From contig NZ_JYIW01000023.1 in the NCBI RefSeq assembly GCF_000956525.1, forward strand, positions 1 to 64,000: DNA of 64,000 bases, read 5' to 3'. How positions within the stretch are numbered: position 1 is the stretch's first letter; the number at the start of each line of letters is the position of its first letter. Position numbers and translations under genes: made by a program. The notes beneath the pieces are model-generated. The model did not search any database and had not been told where the DNA came from. It worked only from the letters and a program-made list of their open reading frames with translations. Positions 1 to 8,531 of this stretch are shown in pieces. This DNA comes from Microbacterium oxydans (GTDB lineage: Bacteria; Actinomycetota; Actinomycetes; Actinomycetales; Microbacteriaceae).

Positions 1-17
1 CCCCAACCCCCCTGGTG

Positions 18-105
18 CCGACCGGCCCCCTTGTCTGCGAGCCACCCCTCTGAGGGACGCATGCAAGGGGGTCGCTCGCATGCAAGGGGGTGGCTCGGCG
101 GATCG
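18..105. repeat. Dispersed palindromic repeat, copy 1
   Basis: G/C-rich inverted-repeat stretch upstream of the acyl-CoA dehydrogenase gene. It contains the strings GCCCCCTTGT and GCGAGCCACCCCTCT on the left, and AAGGGGGTCGCTCGCATGC followed by AAGGGGGTGGCTCGGC on the right, so the right half is roughly the reverse complement of the left. A second copy with the same core lies at 46801-46883. I see no coding potential. It looks like a REP/MITE-type intergenic element; its function is unknown. Confidence 0.6.
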
Positions 106-250
106 GGGGAGCGCGCATCCTGTCGCCTGGCGACAACCGCGAGCGGGGATGTGCCGGGCGCCGGTTGGAGGAAGGGCACAGGCGAGTTCGCCAGGGTTTG
201 TCGCAGACCTACCATGAGAGCATCCCTACTTCTCTTCGAGAGGAATGCTC

Positions 251-2317
251 ATGGTCGACGCCGCCGTCCGCTCTTCGACGCCATCCGTCGAGCCGAACAC
301 CGCTCAGCGCACCCCGCAGATCGATGTCTCCCAGCTCACCGACAAGCTGCTCGGCACCTGGGGCGACACCCGCCGCCAGGCGCGCGAGATGATCAAGGAC
401 TCGGCGTTCTGGCGCCAGGACGAACTCGGCAAGGACGAGCACCGCGAGCGCGTGCTGAGCCAGCTGCACCTGCTCGTCGACAACAAGGCCGTGCACCGCG
501 CCTTCCCGAAGTCGCTCGGCGGCGAGGACGACAACGGCGCCAACATCGCCGGCTTCGAGGAGCTCGTCGTCGCCGACCCGAGCCTGCAGATCAAGTCGGG
601 TGTGCAGTGGGGCCTCTTCGGCTCGGCGATCCTGCAGCTCGGCACGAAGGAGCACCACGAGCAGTGGCTGCCCGGCGTCATGGACCTCTCGATCCCCGGC
701 GCGTTCGCGATGACCGAGATCGGCCACGGTTCTGATGTCGCGGCTGTCGGCACCACCGCGACGTACGACGCAGAGACGCAGGAGTTCGTCATCAACACGC
801 CGTTCCGCGGCGCGACGAAGGAGTACCTCGGCAACGCAGCCCTGCACGGCGTCGCGGCGACGGTGTTCGCGCAGCTCATCACGAACGGTGTGAACCACGG
901 CGTGCACTGCTTCTATGTGCCGCTGCGCGGCGAGGACGGCGTCGACCTTCCCGGCATCGGTCGTGAGGACGACGGCCTCAAGGGCGGACTGAACGGCATC
1001 GACAACGGACGCCTGTCGTTCGACCACGTCCGCATCCCGCGTACCAACCTGCTGAACCGCTACGGCGACGTCGCGGCAGACGGCACGTACTCCAGCGCGA
1101 TCGACAGCCCTGGCCGCCGCTTCTTCACGATGCTCGGCACCCTGGTGCAGGGCCGCGTGTCGCTCGACGGTGCAGCCTCCTGGGCATCTGCGCTCGGACT
1201 GCAGATCGCGATCACCTACGCCACGCAGCGCCGCCAGTTCGACGGCGTCGACGGGCACGAGGTGGTGCTGCTCGACTACGGCAAGCACCAGCGCCGCCTG
1301 CTGCCTCGTCTCGCGACGACGTACGCGCAGATCTTCGCGCACGACGAGTTCCTGCAGAAGTTCGACGGCGTCTTCTCCGGCCGCATCGACACCCCCGCCG
1401 ACCGCGAGGACCTCGAGACCCTGGCGGCCGCGCTCAAGCCGCTCTCGACCTGGCATGCGCTCGACACCCTGCAGGAGGCCCGTGAGGCCTGCGGCGGTGC
1501 CGGGTTCATGTTCGAGAACCGCCTCGTCGGCCTCCGCGCCGATCTCGACATCTACGTCACCTTCGAGGGCGACAACAACGTGCTGCTGCAGCTCGTCGGC
1601 AAGCGTCTGCTCACCGACTACGCCAAGCAGTTCACCGGGAAGGATGCCGCGGCACTCGCGAAGTTCGCCGTCGGGATGACGGCCGGCAAGGTGTTCCACG
1701 GCGCGGGTCTGCGTCAGCTGGGTCAGGCGTTCGCCGACCTCGGCCAGGTGTCGCGCTCGGTCGAGAACGGTCTGCGCGAGGAGCAGCAGCATGCGCTCCT
1801 CGCCGGTCGCGTGCAGCAGATGGTGTCGGACATCGCCGGTCGTCTCCGCCCCGGAGCGAAGGACAAGGCCCTCGGCTCCCGGCTGTTCAACGAGAACCAG
1901 GCCGAGCTCATCGAGGCCGCCCGTGCGCACGGCGAGCTGCTGCAGTGGGAGGCGTTCACCGACGCCGTGCACACGATCACGGATGCCGACACCAAGCAGG
2001 TACTCACCTGGCTCCGTGACCTGTTCGGTCTGCAGCTGATCGAGAAGCACCTCGCCTGGCACCTGATCAACGGTCGCCTGTCGACGCAGCGCGCCGCAGC
2101 CGTGTCGCGCTACATCGACCGCCTGTGCGCGCGGCTGCGTCCGCACGCGCTCGACCTGGTCGAGGCGTTCGGCTACGAGCCGGAGCACGTGCGCGCACCC
2201 ATCGCCTCGGGTATCGAGCAGCAGCGCCAGGACGAGGCGCGGGCGTACTACGCCGACCTCGCGGCATCCGGCTCCGCACCGATCCAGGAGAAGGTGCTGA
2301 AGGCCAAGAAGCGCTGA
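251..2317 (+). CDS. Acyl-CoA oxidase/dehydrogenase family flavoprotein
   Basis: About 688 residues, much longer than a classical acyl-CoA dehydrogenase (about 380) and close to acyl-CoA oxidases. Expected role: FAD-dependent alpha,beta-oxidation of acyl-CoA, the first step of fatty-acid beta-oxidation, in the cytoplasm. Visible motifs are GAFAMTEIGHGSDV near residue 150 (flavin/substrate loop), ACGGAGFM near 412 and YVTFEGDNNVLLQ near 434, all typical of the ACOX-like branch, plus a long C-terminal helical extension. The ATG at 251 is preferred over the in-frame ATG at 245 because the GAGAGGA ribosome-binding site directly abuts 245 but sits about 6 bases before 251. It is a single-gene unit followed by a strong hairpin. 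Whether it passes electrons to oxygen or to ETF cannot be read from the sequence. Confidence 0.85.
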   Translation: MVDAAVRSSTPSVEPNTAQRTPQIDVSQLTDKLLGTWGDTRRQAREMIKDSAFWRQDELGKDEHRERVLSQLHLLVDNKAVHRAFPKSLGGEDDNGANIAGFEELVVADPSLQIKSGVQWGLFGSAILQLGTKEHHEQWLPGVMDLSIPGAFAMTEIGHGSDVAAVGTTATYDAETQEFVINTPFRGATKEYLGNAALHGVAATVFAQLITNGVNHGVHCFYVPLRGEDGVDLPGIGREDDGLKGGLNGIDNGRLSFDHVRIPRTNLLNRYGDVAADGTYSSAIDSPGRRFFTMLGTLVQGRVSLDGAASWASALGLQIAITYATQRRQFDGVDGHEVVLLDYGKHQRRLLPRLATTYAQIFAHDEFLQKFDGVFSGRIDTPADREDLETLAAALKPLSTWHALDTLQEAREACGGAGFMFENRLVGLRADLDIYVTFEGDNNVLLQLVGKRLLTDYAKQFTGKDAAALAKFAVGMTAGKVFHGAGLRQLGQAFADLGQVSRSVENGLREEQQHALLAGRVQQMVSDIAGRLRPGAKDKALGSRLFNENQAELIEAARAHGELLQWEAFTDAVHTITDADTKQVLTWLRDLFGLQLIEKHLAWHLINGRLSTQRAAAVSRYIDRLCARLRPHALDLVEAFGYEPEHVRAPIASGIEQQRQDEARAYYADLAASGSAPIQEKVLKAKKR

Positions 2318-2327
2318 CCTCGGCGTT

Positions 2328-2407
2328 CACGATTCAGCAATCCCGCCCCGAACCGCTGCGTTCGGGGCGGGATTCGTGTGCGGGGCGGACGTTCTTGCTG
2401 AATCGTG
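2328..2407. terminator. Nested inverted repeat containing a strong hairpin
   Basis: The inner hairpin has perfect 14-bp arms (ATCCCGCCCCGAAC at 2340-2353, GTTCGGGGCGGGAT at 2360-2373) and a 6-base loop, right after the acyl-CoA dehydrogenase stop codon; it probably terminates transcription. An outer pair of perfect 13-bp inverted arms (CACGATTCAGCAA at 2328-2340 and TTGCTGAATCGTG at 2395-2407) encloses it, giving a cruciform-like, mobile-element-like structure. There is no U-tract. Confidence 0.65.
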
Positions 2408-2478
2408 CACATGAACTCCCCGTGTAGCGTCGATCCGGCGCCGGCCGCGGCGCATGATCGAGAGCAGGGAGCACCCGC

Positions 2479-3525
2479 ATGACCACCGTCACCGCTTACG
2501 CCGCACCGAGCGAGGCAGCACCGCTCGAGAAGACGACGATCGAACGCCGCGAGCTCGGGCCGCACGACGTGCTGATCGACGTCGCCTACGCCGGCATCTG
2601 CCACTCCGACATCCACACCGTGCGCGGTGACTGGGGTCCGCAGCACTATCCGCTCGCGCCTGGTCACGAGATCGCCGGTACCGTCGCGGCGCTCGGCACC
2701 GAGGTGACGAAGCATGCTGTCGGCGACCGGGTCGGCGTCGGCTGCATGGTGAACTCCTGCGGCGAGTGCCGCAACTGCCTGCGTGGTGACGAGCAGTTCT
2801 GCACCCGCGGTGCGGTCATGACCTACGGCGGCACCGACCGCGACGGCACGATCACCCAGGGCGGCTACTCGCAGCAGGTCGTGGTCACCGAGAGCTTCGC
2901 GCTGCGCATCCCCGATGGGCTCGCGCTCGATGTCGCGGCGCCGCTGCTGTGCGCCGGCATCACCACGTACTCGCCGCTGCGGCATTGGAACGTCGGACCC
3001 GGCACCAGGGTGGCCGTCGTCGGACTCGGCGGACTCGGTCACATGGGCGTGCAGATCGCGCACGCGATGGGCGCCGAGGTCACGGTGCTCTCGCAGACCC
3101 TGAACAAGAAGGACGACGGGCTGCGGCTCGGCGCCGATCACTACTTCGCGACGGGCGACGCGGAGACGTTCCGCGAGCTGCGTTCGTCGTTCGACGTGAT
3201 CCTCAACACGGTCAGCGCCGTCGTCGACCTGCGTGCGTACCTCGGGCTGCTCGACGTGGACGGCACGATGGTGTGCGTCGGCGCCCCTGCCGAGCCGCTG
3301 CCGGTGCAGGTCATGTCGCTGATCGGCGGACGTCGTTCACTGGCCGGTTCGAACATCGGCGGCATCCGGGAGACCCAGGAGATGCTCGACTTCTGCGCCG
3401 AGCACGGCATCGGCGCCGAGATCGAGGTCATCCCGGCTTCCGAGATCAACGCCGCCTACGAGCGCGTGCTCGCATCCGACGTGCGGTACCGCTTCGTGAT
3501 CGACGCCTCGACGTTCGAGGACTGA
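2479..3525 (+). CDS. Zinc-dependent NAD(P) alcohol dehydrogenase (CAD-like MDR family)
   Basis: 348 residues, normal length for the medium-chain dehydrogenase family. It should interconvert a primary alcohol and an aldehyde with NAD(P)H. The catalytic zinc site is visible as Cys in GICHSD (about residue 40), His-Glu in PGHE (about 62) and Cys in LLCAG. The structural zinc lobe is CGECRNC plus the Cys of EQFC (about 93-107). The Rossmann glycine motif is GLGGLGHMG (about 181-189). The pattern is closest to cinnamyl-alcohol/YahK-type enzymes with broad aldehyde specificity. The ATG follows GAGCAGGGAGCACCCGC, an acceptable ribosome-binding region. It ends against a bidirectional hairpin facing the convergent nucleoside hydrolase gene. 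The physiological substrate is unknown. Confidence 0.88.
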   Translation: MTTVTAYAAPSEAAPLEKTTIERRELGPHDVLIDVAYAGICHSDIHTVRGDWGPQHYPLAPGHEIAGTVAALGTEVTKHAVGDRVGVGCMVNSCGECRNCLRGDEQFCTRGAVMTYGGTDRDGTITQGGYSQQVVVTESFALRIPDGLALDVAAPLLCAGITTYSPLRHWNVGPGTRVAVVGLGGLGHMGVQIAHAMGAEVTVLSQTLNKKDDGLRLGADHYFATGDAETFRELRSSFDVILNTVSAVVDLRAYLGLLDVDGTMVCVGAPAEPLPVQVMSLIGGRRSLAGSNIGGIRETQEMLDFCAEHGIGAEIEVIPASEINAAYERVLASDVRYRFVIDASTFED

Positions 3526-3534
3526 GACGTCGAT

Positions 3535-3575
3535 CGGATGCTGCGGGGGTGCCGACCGCGACCCCGCAGCATCCG
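3535..3575. terminator. Bidirectional terminator hairpin
   Basis: Perfect 14-bp arms, CGGATGCTGCGGGG (3535-3548) and CCCCGCAGCATCCG (3562-3575), with a 13-base loop between the convergent stop codons of the alcohol dehydrogenase and nucleoside hydrolase genes. The position fits a shared terminator. Confidence 0.7.
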
Positions 3576-3580
3576 CTCCG

Positions 3581-4558
3581 TCAGCCGACGAGGACCTCGG
3601 CGCCGGTCATGCGTGCCACGAGGTGCGGCGCGAGCGGAGCATCCGTGTCGAGCACGACGCGGACCGTCGCGCCTGGCTGATCCACCGGTCCGCGGCGCTG
3701 GCCTCGGAGGTCGCAGATCACCTGGCCGCGTGCCGGTCCCTGTGAGGTGTCGACCACGACGTCGACGGCCGGCGCGTTCGTGGCGGTGATCCCACCGACC
3801 GCGATCGCCGCGGCGAGGGGATCGTGCAGAGCGCTGCAGCGATCGCCGTAGGTCTCGACGTAGAAGTCGAAATAGAAGTCGAGCATCGCGCCGACGGTCT
3901 TCGCCAGCGGCACATCCGAGGTCAGCAACGCGGCGCGATCCTGCTCGTCGAACACGTTCTCCATCGTCACGTCCAGCGGCACCAGCGTGACCGGCCAGCC
4001 CGCGGCGAGCGTCGCGGACGCGGCTTCCGGGTCATTGCCGATGTTCGCCTCGGCGACCGGCGTGATGTTGCCCGGTACCAGCGCGGCGCCGCCCATCGCC
4101 GTGACGCGCAGCACCCTGGACGGCAGGGACGGGTCGAGCTCGAGCGCGGTCGCGATGTTCGTGAGCGGGCCGACCGTGATCACCTCGAGTGCGCCCCGGT
4201 GCTCATGCGAGAGCCGGATCAGCATCTGCGCCGCGCTCTCCTGCTCGGCCGGGCGCTCGGCGAAGGGCAGGTCGACCTCGCCGATGCCGTTGTCGCCGTG
4301 CACGTGCGGGGCGCCGCCGTCGAAGGGGTGCGAGAGGAAGTCGTGCGCGCCGATGGCGACCGGCACCTCGGTGCGACCGGCGAGCTCGAGCAGGGCGAGC
4401 GTGTTGACGGCTGCCTGCGCGGCGCTGGTGTTCCCGCTGACGGTGCCGATGCCGACCAGCTCGATCTCAGGGGAGGCGAGGAGGTAGGCCAGGGCGAGCG
4501 AGTCGTCGATGCCGGTGTCGCAGTCGAAGTAGACGGGACGGGCTGGGGTGGGGGTCAT
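3581..4558 (-). CDS. Nucleoside hydrolase (inosine-uridine preferring family)
   Basis: 325 residues, usual length for the family. It hydrolyses the N-glycosidic bond of ribonucleosides to free base and ribose. The calcium-binding motif DCDTGIDD is at residues 12-19. A central segment ending DVTMENVFDEQ and the late HDPLAAA motif, which carries the conserved active-site His-Asp, are also present. It is the second gene of a leftward unit, 51 bases downstream of an MFS transporter gene. Across the divergent promoter lies a ribokinase gene that can phosphorylate the released ribose, so a nucleoside catabolic pathway is a coherent reading. Substrate preference (purine, pyrimidine or both) cannot be decided from the sequence. 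Confidence 0.9.
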   Translation of the reverse strand: MTPTPARPVYFDCDTGIDDSLALAYLLASPEIELVGIGTVSGNTSAAQAAVNTLALLELAGRTEVPVAIGAHDFLSHPFDGGAPHVHGDNGIGEVDLPFAERPAEQESAAQMLIRLSHEHRGALEVITVGPLTNIATALELDPSLPSRVLRVTAMGGAALVPGNITPVAEANIGNDPEAASATLAAGWPVTLVPLDVTMENVFDEQDRAALLTSDVPLAKTVGAMLDFYFDFYVETYGDRCSALHDPLAAAIAVGGITATNAPAVDVVVDTSQGPARGQVICDLRGQRRGPVDQPGATVRVVLDTDAPLAPHLVARMTGAEVLVG

Positions 4559-4579
4559 GAAATGCTCCGGTGGTCGGGA

Positions 4580-4603
4580 GGGCGGCCGCGGTTGCGGCCG
4601 CCC
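4580..4603. terminator. Intercistronic hairpin between transporter and nucleoside hydrolase
   Basis: Perfect 10-bp arms GGGCGGCCGC and GCGGCCGCCC with the loop GGTT, in the 51-base gap between the MFS stop codon and the nucleoside hydrolase start on the minus strand. It may attenuate transcription or stabilise mRNA within the operon; without a T-tract, complete termination is unlikely. Confidence 0.45.
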
Positions 4604-4609
4604 GATGGG

Positions 4610-6022
4610 TCAGTCCGCTGCGGTGGGCCGCGGCGTGATGAGGAAGCTGGTGATGAGCGCGAGGGCGGTGATCCCGACCGAGATCCACAGTGCCGTCGCG
4701 TAGCCGCCGGGCGTGCCCTGCGCGGCGAACGGGGCGACGATGCCGATGCCGAGCCCGGCGCCGATGCCGAATGCGCTGCCGTTGAGACCCGGGAGTGCTG
4801 CGGGTGCCTCGGCGGGGGACTGCACGACGCCGAGTCCGTTGATCGTCGTCAGCACGATGCCGTTGTAGGTGACGCCGAGGAGCGCGATCATCGCGAACAC
4901 GACCCAGAAGCTCTGCGGCATGACCGCGATCACGATGAGCAGGGCGAGGCACGCGATCATCCCGATGCGGAGGATCGGGATCCAGCCCGTGCGGCCTGCG
5001 AGCCATCCGGACAGCGGTGCTGCGAACACGCCGATCAGCGCGGGCGGTGCGAGGAAGAGCAGCGCCGAGGTCGCGGCATCCAGGCCGAAGCCGTTCGTGG
5101 CGTCCTGGCTGAGCAGCACGACCGTGAAGTTGATGACGGCGAACACGCTCGACAATGTCAGGACGGTGGTGGCGACCACCGGCCAGACCTGACGCGAGCG
5201 CAGGTGTTCGACGGCGATGAGGGGAGTGGCGCGGCTCTTCTCGACGAACCAGAAGACCACGAGCGCCACGATGGTGCCGGCGAGGTAGAGGAGCGTGATC
5301 GGGGCCAGCCATCCAGCGCTCGGACCGGAGGAGACGAAGTACGTCACGCTGATCAGGGCGATCGACAGCACGGCGGCACCCCACCAGTCCATCTTCCCGG
5401 TCGACGCCCCGCGAGCGGATGCCGGGATGACCAGCGCAACGCAGACGATCGCGATGAGGCCGACCACGAAGATGACGACGAAGATCGAGCGGAAGCCGAA
5501 GGTCTGGCTGAGCAGGCCGCCGATGTAGCCGTCGACCCCGCCGACGCCGCCGTTGATCGCGGTGATGATGCCGAGCGTCGTGCCGAAGACCTTGGTGCTC
5601 AGCGACTCGCTGAGGATGACATAGGCGAGCTGGAACGCGGCGCTCGATGCGCCCTGCAGCACGCGGCCGATGAGCAGCACGGTCAGATTCGGGGCGAACA
5701 GGCACAGCAGTGTGCCGACGGAGAGGAGTCCGAGGACGACGAACAGGGCGCGCTTGCGCCCGATGAAGTCGCTCCAGCGTCCGAGCACGACCCCGCCGAC
5801 GGCGCCGGCGACGAAGAAGAGCGAGGAGACCTGCGACACCTGGCCGATGTCCTCGCCGAGCTGCGCGGCGATGTCCGGCAGCGCGGGTGTGATCATGCTG
5901 GCGTTCAGCTGGAACGAGAGCACCCCGAGGATCAGGGTCGCGACCAGCCCGACGGCTCGGCCTCCGCGGACGGGCTCGCGGGCGGCGAGGCCCGGAGATG
6001 CGGTGATGGTCTGGGATTGCAC
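4610..6022 (-). CDS. MFS transporter, likely nucleoside importer
   Basis: 470-residue integral membrane protein of the major facilitator superfamily, with about 12-14 hydrophobic segments throughout. The loop after TM2, LGRWSDFIGRKRALF, matches the MFS signature (G-x-x-x-D-x-x-G-R-R/K), and RVLQGASSAAFQL resembles motif C regions of DHA2-like permeases. Translation starts at GTG 6022, supported by AAGGAG about 7 bases upstream. It is first in a leftward unit with nucleoside hydrolase and divergent from a GntR regulator and a ribokinase, so nucleoside uptake is the best inference; family resemblance alone would also allow drug efflux. Confidence 0.8.
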   Translation of the reverse strand: MQSQTITASPGLAAREPVRGGRAVGLVATLILGVLSFQLNASMITPALPDIAAQLGEDIGQVSQVSSLFFVAGAVGGVVLGRWSDFIGRKRALFVVLGLLSVGTLLCLFAPNLTVLLIGRVLQGASSAAFQLAYVILSESLSTKVFGTTLGIITAINGGVGGVDGYIGGLLSQTFGFRSIFVVIFVVGLIAIVCVALVIPASARGASTGKMDWWGAAVLSIALISVTYFVSSGPSAGWLAPITLLYLAGTIVALVVFWFVEKSRATPLIAVEHLRSRQVWPVVATTVLTLSSVFAVINFTVVLLSQDATNGFGLDAATSALLFLAPPALIGVFAAPLSGWLAGRTGWIPILRIGMIACLALLIVIAVMPQSFWVVFAMIALLGVTYNGIVLTTINGLGVVQSPAEAPAALPGLNGSAFGIGAGLGIGIVAPFAAQGTPGGYATALWISVGITALALITSFLITPRPTAAD

Positions 6023-6064
6023 GGAGACTCCTTCGTCATGGATGCCCTCGGGTGAGGCCTGTCT

Positions 6065-6091
6065 GATGTTATACCTCTCCGGTCTAACATC
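6065..6091. promoter_or_regulatory. Palindromic operator in the divergent transporter/GntR promoter
   Basis: Imperfect 27-bp palindrome: left arm GATGTTATACC (6065-6075), 5-base centre, right arm GGTCTAACATC (6081-6091), with 10 of 11 arm positions complementary. It lies between the divergent MFS and GntR genes and contains the only strongly AT-rich bases of the gap. HutC-type GntR regulators bind GT-nTA-nAC-like palindromes, so this is the probable binding site of the adjacent regulator, controlling both directions. Confidence 0.7.
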
Positions 6092-6163
6092 GTCAACATG
6101 GTCGTTCTCGTGCTTGAATACGAAGGGCGCTCACGCCGGAGCGACCATGGAAGGGGTGGCGGC

Positions 6164-6949
6164 ATGACGAAGGAGATCGACCAGTTCCTCGGTCGGAGTC
6201 TGACGAGCACGGTCGGGCAGCCGCTGCGCGTTGCCGTCTACTCGCGCATCGCCGACGGCATCCGCTCCGGTGTCTTCGAACTCGGCTCCGCCCTGCCTCG
6301 GGAGACCGAGCTAGGCACCGCGCTCGGCGTGAGCCGCACCGTCGTCCGCGAGGCGCTGATGCTGTTGGAAGAGGACGGGCTCATCATCACGCGACGTGGC
6401 ATCGGTCGATTCGTCGCCGACGATCTCCCTCGCGTGGGGCTGGAAGAGCTGCGGCCGATCGAGCAGGCGCTGTCCGATGGAGACGACGATGTCGTCGTCC
6501 GCACGGTCAGCTTCGAGCTCCAGTCCACCACCGACTTCACGTCCAGCAAGCTCGCCCTCGACCCTGCCGCGAACACCTGGTTCCGTGAAGCCGTCGTCGA
6601 GCGGCACGGTGAGCCCGTCGCGATCCTGCAGGAGCATCTGCCTGCCGGGCGATATCTGAGCGACATCAGCCAGGAGCTCGCCGACGCCCTGGACGCTGCG
6701 GCTGCGTCGTCATCGAGCGTGCTGGCGGCGCTGCGGGAGCAGACGAGCGTCGTCTTCGACTCGGCCGTGTGCGAGATCACCGTCAACGTCGTCGGTGCCT
6801 CCCGCGGTGCGCTGCTCGGACTCGGCGCCTCCGACCCCGTGCTCATCCTCACCCAGACCGTGACGACCGGCGGCACGCCCGTCTACCTCGCCAAGTGCAT
6901 CGTCTCCCCGCGAGTCGGTCACCTCTCCGTCGTCCAGACCACCACCTGA
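6164..6949 (+). CDS. GntR-family (HutC/UTRA-type) transcriptional regulator
   Basis: About 261 residues. The N-terminal winged-helix GntR domain spans roughly residues 18-78, with the typical ELGSALPRETELGTALGVSRTVVREALMLL-type helix-turn-helix and a GIGRFVAD wing. The C-terminal part (about 100-250) looks like a UTRA effector-binding fold with FREAVVERHGEPVAI and a late TPVYLAKCIV strand. The ATG at 6164 is chosen over upstream in-frame codons because GGAAGGGG precedes it by 7 bases. It likely represses the divergent transporter-hydrolase unit and its own unit through the palindrome at 6065-6091, with a nucleoside, ribose or phosphate derivative as inducer. The effector identity is inference. 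Confidence 0.85.
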   Translation: MTKEIDQFLGRSLTSTVGQPLRVAVYSRIADGIRSGVFELGSALPRETELGTALGVSRTVVREALMLLEEDGLIITRRGIGRFVADDLPRVGLEELRPIEQALSDGDDDVVVRTVSFELQSTTDFTSSKLALDPAANTWFREAVVERHGEPVAILQEHLPAGRYLSDISQELADALDAAAASSSSVLAALREQTSVVFDSAVCEITVNVVGASRGALLGLGASDPVLILTQTVTTGGTPVYLAKCIVSPRVGHLSVVQTTT

Positions 6950-6961
6950 TTGCGAGCTGCC

Positions 6962-7801
6962 GTGCAGACCCCTCTCTCCCTCACCATCGTCGGCAGCATC
7001 AACGTCGACCTCACGGCGCGCGCCGATCGTCTTCCGGAGGCCGGTGAGACCGTCGGCGGCGGCCGACTGGTCCGCGAAGCGGGCGGGAAGGGTGCCAATC
7101 AGGCCGCAGCGGCCGCCAGGCTCGGCGCCACCGTCCGGATGATCGGCGCTGTCGGCACCGACGGCGACGGCGCGTGGATGCGGTCGGAGCTCGACCAGGC
7201 CGGCGTCGACACGACCGGCATCAGGGTCAGCGAGGAGCCGACGGGTGTCGCGCTGATCGTGGTCGATCGAGCGGGCGAGAACCAGATCGCCGTGTGCGAG
7301 GGGGCGAACGGCGACATCGATCTCGACGGCGTCGTCTTCGCGCCTGGAGAGGCCGTGCTCGCGCAGCTCGAGATCTCGATCGACCTCGTGGCCGAGCTCG
7401 CCGAGCGCGTGCAGGGCTACCTCGCCGTGAACGCCGCCCCTGCGCAGGATCTGCCCGAGGTCGTGCTCGAGCGCGCTGATCTCATCATCGTGAACGAGAC
7501 CGAGTATGCGCTGATCCCGGCGCTCCGCGAGGCGAAGCGCGTTGCCGTGACCTACGGGGCGGATGGGGCTCGGCTGTTCGAATCCGGTGTCGAGATCGCT
7601 GCGGCGCCCGCTGTCAGGACCACGGTCGAGAACACGGTCGGGGCGGGCGATGCGTTCTGCGCGGCGCTCACGATCGGTCTCGCTTCAGGGGTGGCACCGG
7701 CGGATGCGCTCGCCGCAGCCTGCGCGGTGGGCGCCGCCGCCGTGGCCGATCCGCGGTCGCAGCCGCTGCTCTCCTCCTACTCCAGCTACCTCGCCGGCTG
7801 A
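6962..7801 (+). CDS. rbsK: Ribokinase (PfkB family)
   Basis: About 279 residues. It phosphorylates D-ribose to ribose-5-phosphate with ATP in the cytoplasm. Motifs: VVGSINVDL-like start (TIVGSINVDLTARAD), GGKGANQA substrate loop near residue 40, and the ATP/anion-hole signature NTVGAGDAF near residue 223 with its catalytic Asp. The GTG at 6962 places the family motif at residue 8, as usual; an in-frame TTG at 6950, immediately after the regulator stop, is the alternative. It is co-oriented with and almost abutting the GntR gene, and the divergent nucleoside hydrolase supplies its substrate. It is slightly shorter than E. coli RbsK (309). Confidence 0.88.
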   Translation: MQTPLSLTIVGSINVDLTARADRLPEAGETVGGGRLVREAGGKGANQAAAAARLGATVRMIGAVGTDGDGAWMRSELDQAGVDTTGIRVSEEPTGVALIVVDRAGENQIAVCEGANGDIDLDGVVFAPGEAVLAQLEISIDLVAELAERVQGYLAVNAAPAQDLPEVVLERADLIIVNETEYALIPALREAKRVAVTYGADGARLFESGVEIAAAPAVRTTVENTVGAGDAFCAALTIGLASGVAPADALAAACAVGAAAVADPRSQPLLSSYSSYLAG

Positions 7802-7830
7802 GCGGGCGCGGCGATGTCCGCCGCTCCGGT

Positions 7831-7836
7831 TAGCCT
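7831..7836 (+). promoter_or_regulatory. -10 element for a leaderless tag transcript
   Basis: TAGCCT lies 6 bases before the ATG at 7843. In actinobacteria a TAnnnT box about 7 bases upstream of the start codon normally places transcription start on the ATG itself, giving a leaderless mRNA. No Shine-Dalgarno sequence is visible, which agrees. Confidence 0.5.
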
Positions 7837-7842
7837 TGGCGC

Positions 7843-8412
7843 ATGACCTCCCTGATCACCGGTCCTGACGGCCGCGCCCGCTGCGCCTGGGTCGGTGACG
7901 ACGTCGAGTACCGCCGGTATCACGACGAGGAATGGGGAACGCCGCTGCACGGCGACCGGGCGCTGTTCGAGAAGATGGCGCTCGAGGGCTTCCAGGCGGG
8001 GCTGTCGTGGATCACGATCCTGCGCAAGCGGCCGAGGTTCCGCGAGGTGTTCGCCGGGTTCGCTCCCGAGCTGGTCGCCGAGTTCGACGATGCGGACGTC
8101 GAGCGGTTGATGGCGGATGCCGGGATCATCCGGAACCGAGCCAAGATCCTGGCCACGATCGGCAACGCGAACATCGTCCGGGAGATGGCCGACGGCGAGC
8201 TCGATGCGCTGATGTGGTCGTTCGCTCCGGCGGCATCCGATTCCCGACCCGGCTCGTTCGCCGAGGTGCCCGCGGTCACGGTCGAGTCGGCCGCGATGAG
8301 CAAGGAGCTCCGTCGCCGCGGCTTCCGTTTCGTCGGGCCGACCACGATGTACGCGCTGATGCAGTCTGCCGGGATGGTCGATGACCACATCGCGGGGTGC
8401 TGGCGTGCCTGA
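7843..8412 (+). CDS. tag: DNA-3-methyladenine glycosylase I
   Basis: 189 residues, the expected size. It excises 3-methyladenine from alkylated DNA as the first step of base excision repair. The zinc snap motif is visible: Cys in RCAWVG and His in YHDEEWG at the N-terminus, with His and Cys in DDHIAGCWRA at the extreme C-terminus. The core SWITILRKRPRFREVFAGF and the FVGPTTMYALMQS segment are diagnostic of the TagA/Tag family. It probably has its own leaderless promoter and stands alone between the ribokinase unit and the large secretion operon. Confidence 0.93.
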   Translation: MTSLITGPDGRARCAWVGDDVEYRRYHDEEWGTPLHGDRALFEKMALEGFQAGLSWITILRKRPRFREVFAGFAPELVAEFDDADVERLMADAGIIRNRAKILATIGNANIVREMADGELDALMWSFAPAASDSRPGSFAEVPAVTVESAAMSKELRRRGFRFVGPTTMYALMQSAGMVDDHIAGCWRA

Positions 8413-8415
8413 GGC

Positions 8416-8462
8416 ATGGGCATATCTGCCCATGCGGTGAGAGAACGCTGCGCGGTTAGGAT
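8416..8462 (+). promoter_or_regulatory. Shared T7SS-regulon promoter, site 1 (kinase/secretion operon)
   Basis: The 18-bp palindrome ATGGGCATATCTGCCCAT (8416-8433; perfect 9-bp arms if extended to 8414-8435) is followed 24 bases later, T to T, by the -10 hexamer TAGGAT (8457-8462). The same architecture occurs at 31073, 34811, 36199 and 39266, in front of T7SS substrate units. The -35 position (TGCGGT, 8433-8438) is poor, which suggests an activator binding the palindrome centred near -45. Predicted transcription start is about 8469. Confidence 0.72.
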
Positions 8463-8531
8463 GATCACGTGCGCCGTAGGCCTGAGGGCACCGGCACGAA
8501 GTCGAGCACGGACCTGTGGGGGGAACACGGT

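Noticed and set aside
209..2188. Long open frame antisense to the acyl-CoA dehydrogenase; likewise frames at 3824-6055 (+), 8544-10973 (-), 11619-13418 (-) and 60839-64000 (-)
   Set aside because: At about 70 percent G+C, antisense frames of real genes stay open by chance. Their translations are low-complexity Arg/Gly/Val-rich and show no family motifs, while the opposite strand carries clear domains.
4610..6022. Drug-efflux function for the MFS transporter
   Set aside because: DHA2-like sequence alone would permit it, but linkage to nucleoside hydrolase, ribokinase and a shared operator favours nucleoside uptake.
8469..8531. GTG at 8469 as the start of the giant surface protein
   Set aside because: It coincides with the predicted transcription start and could be leaderless, but ATG 8532 has a G-rich ribosome-binding site and places the hydrophobic anchor near the N-terminus as usual. 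Kept only as an alternative.
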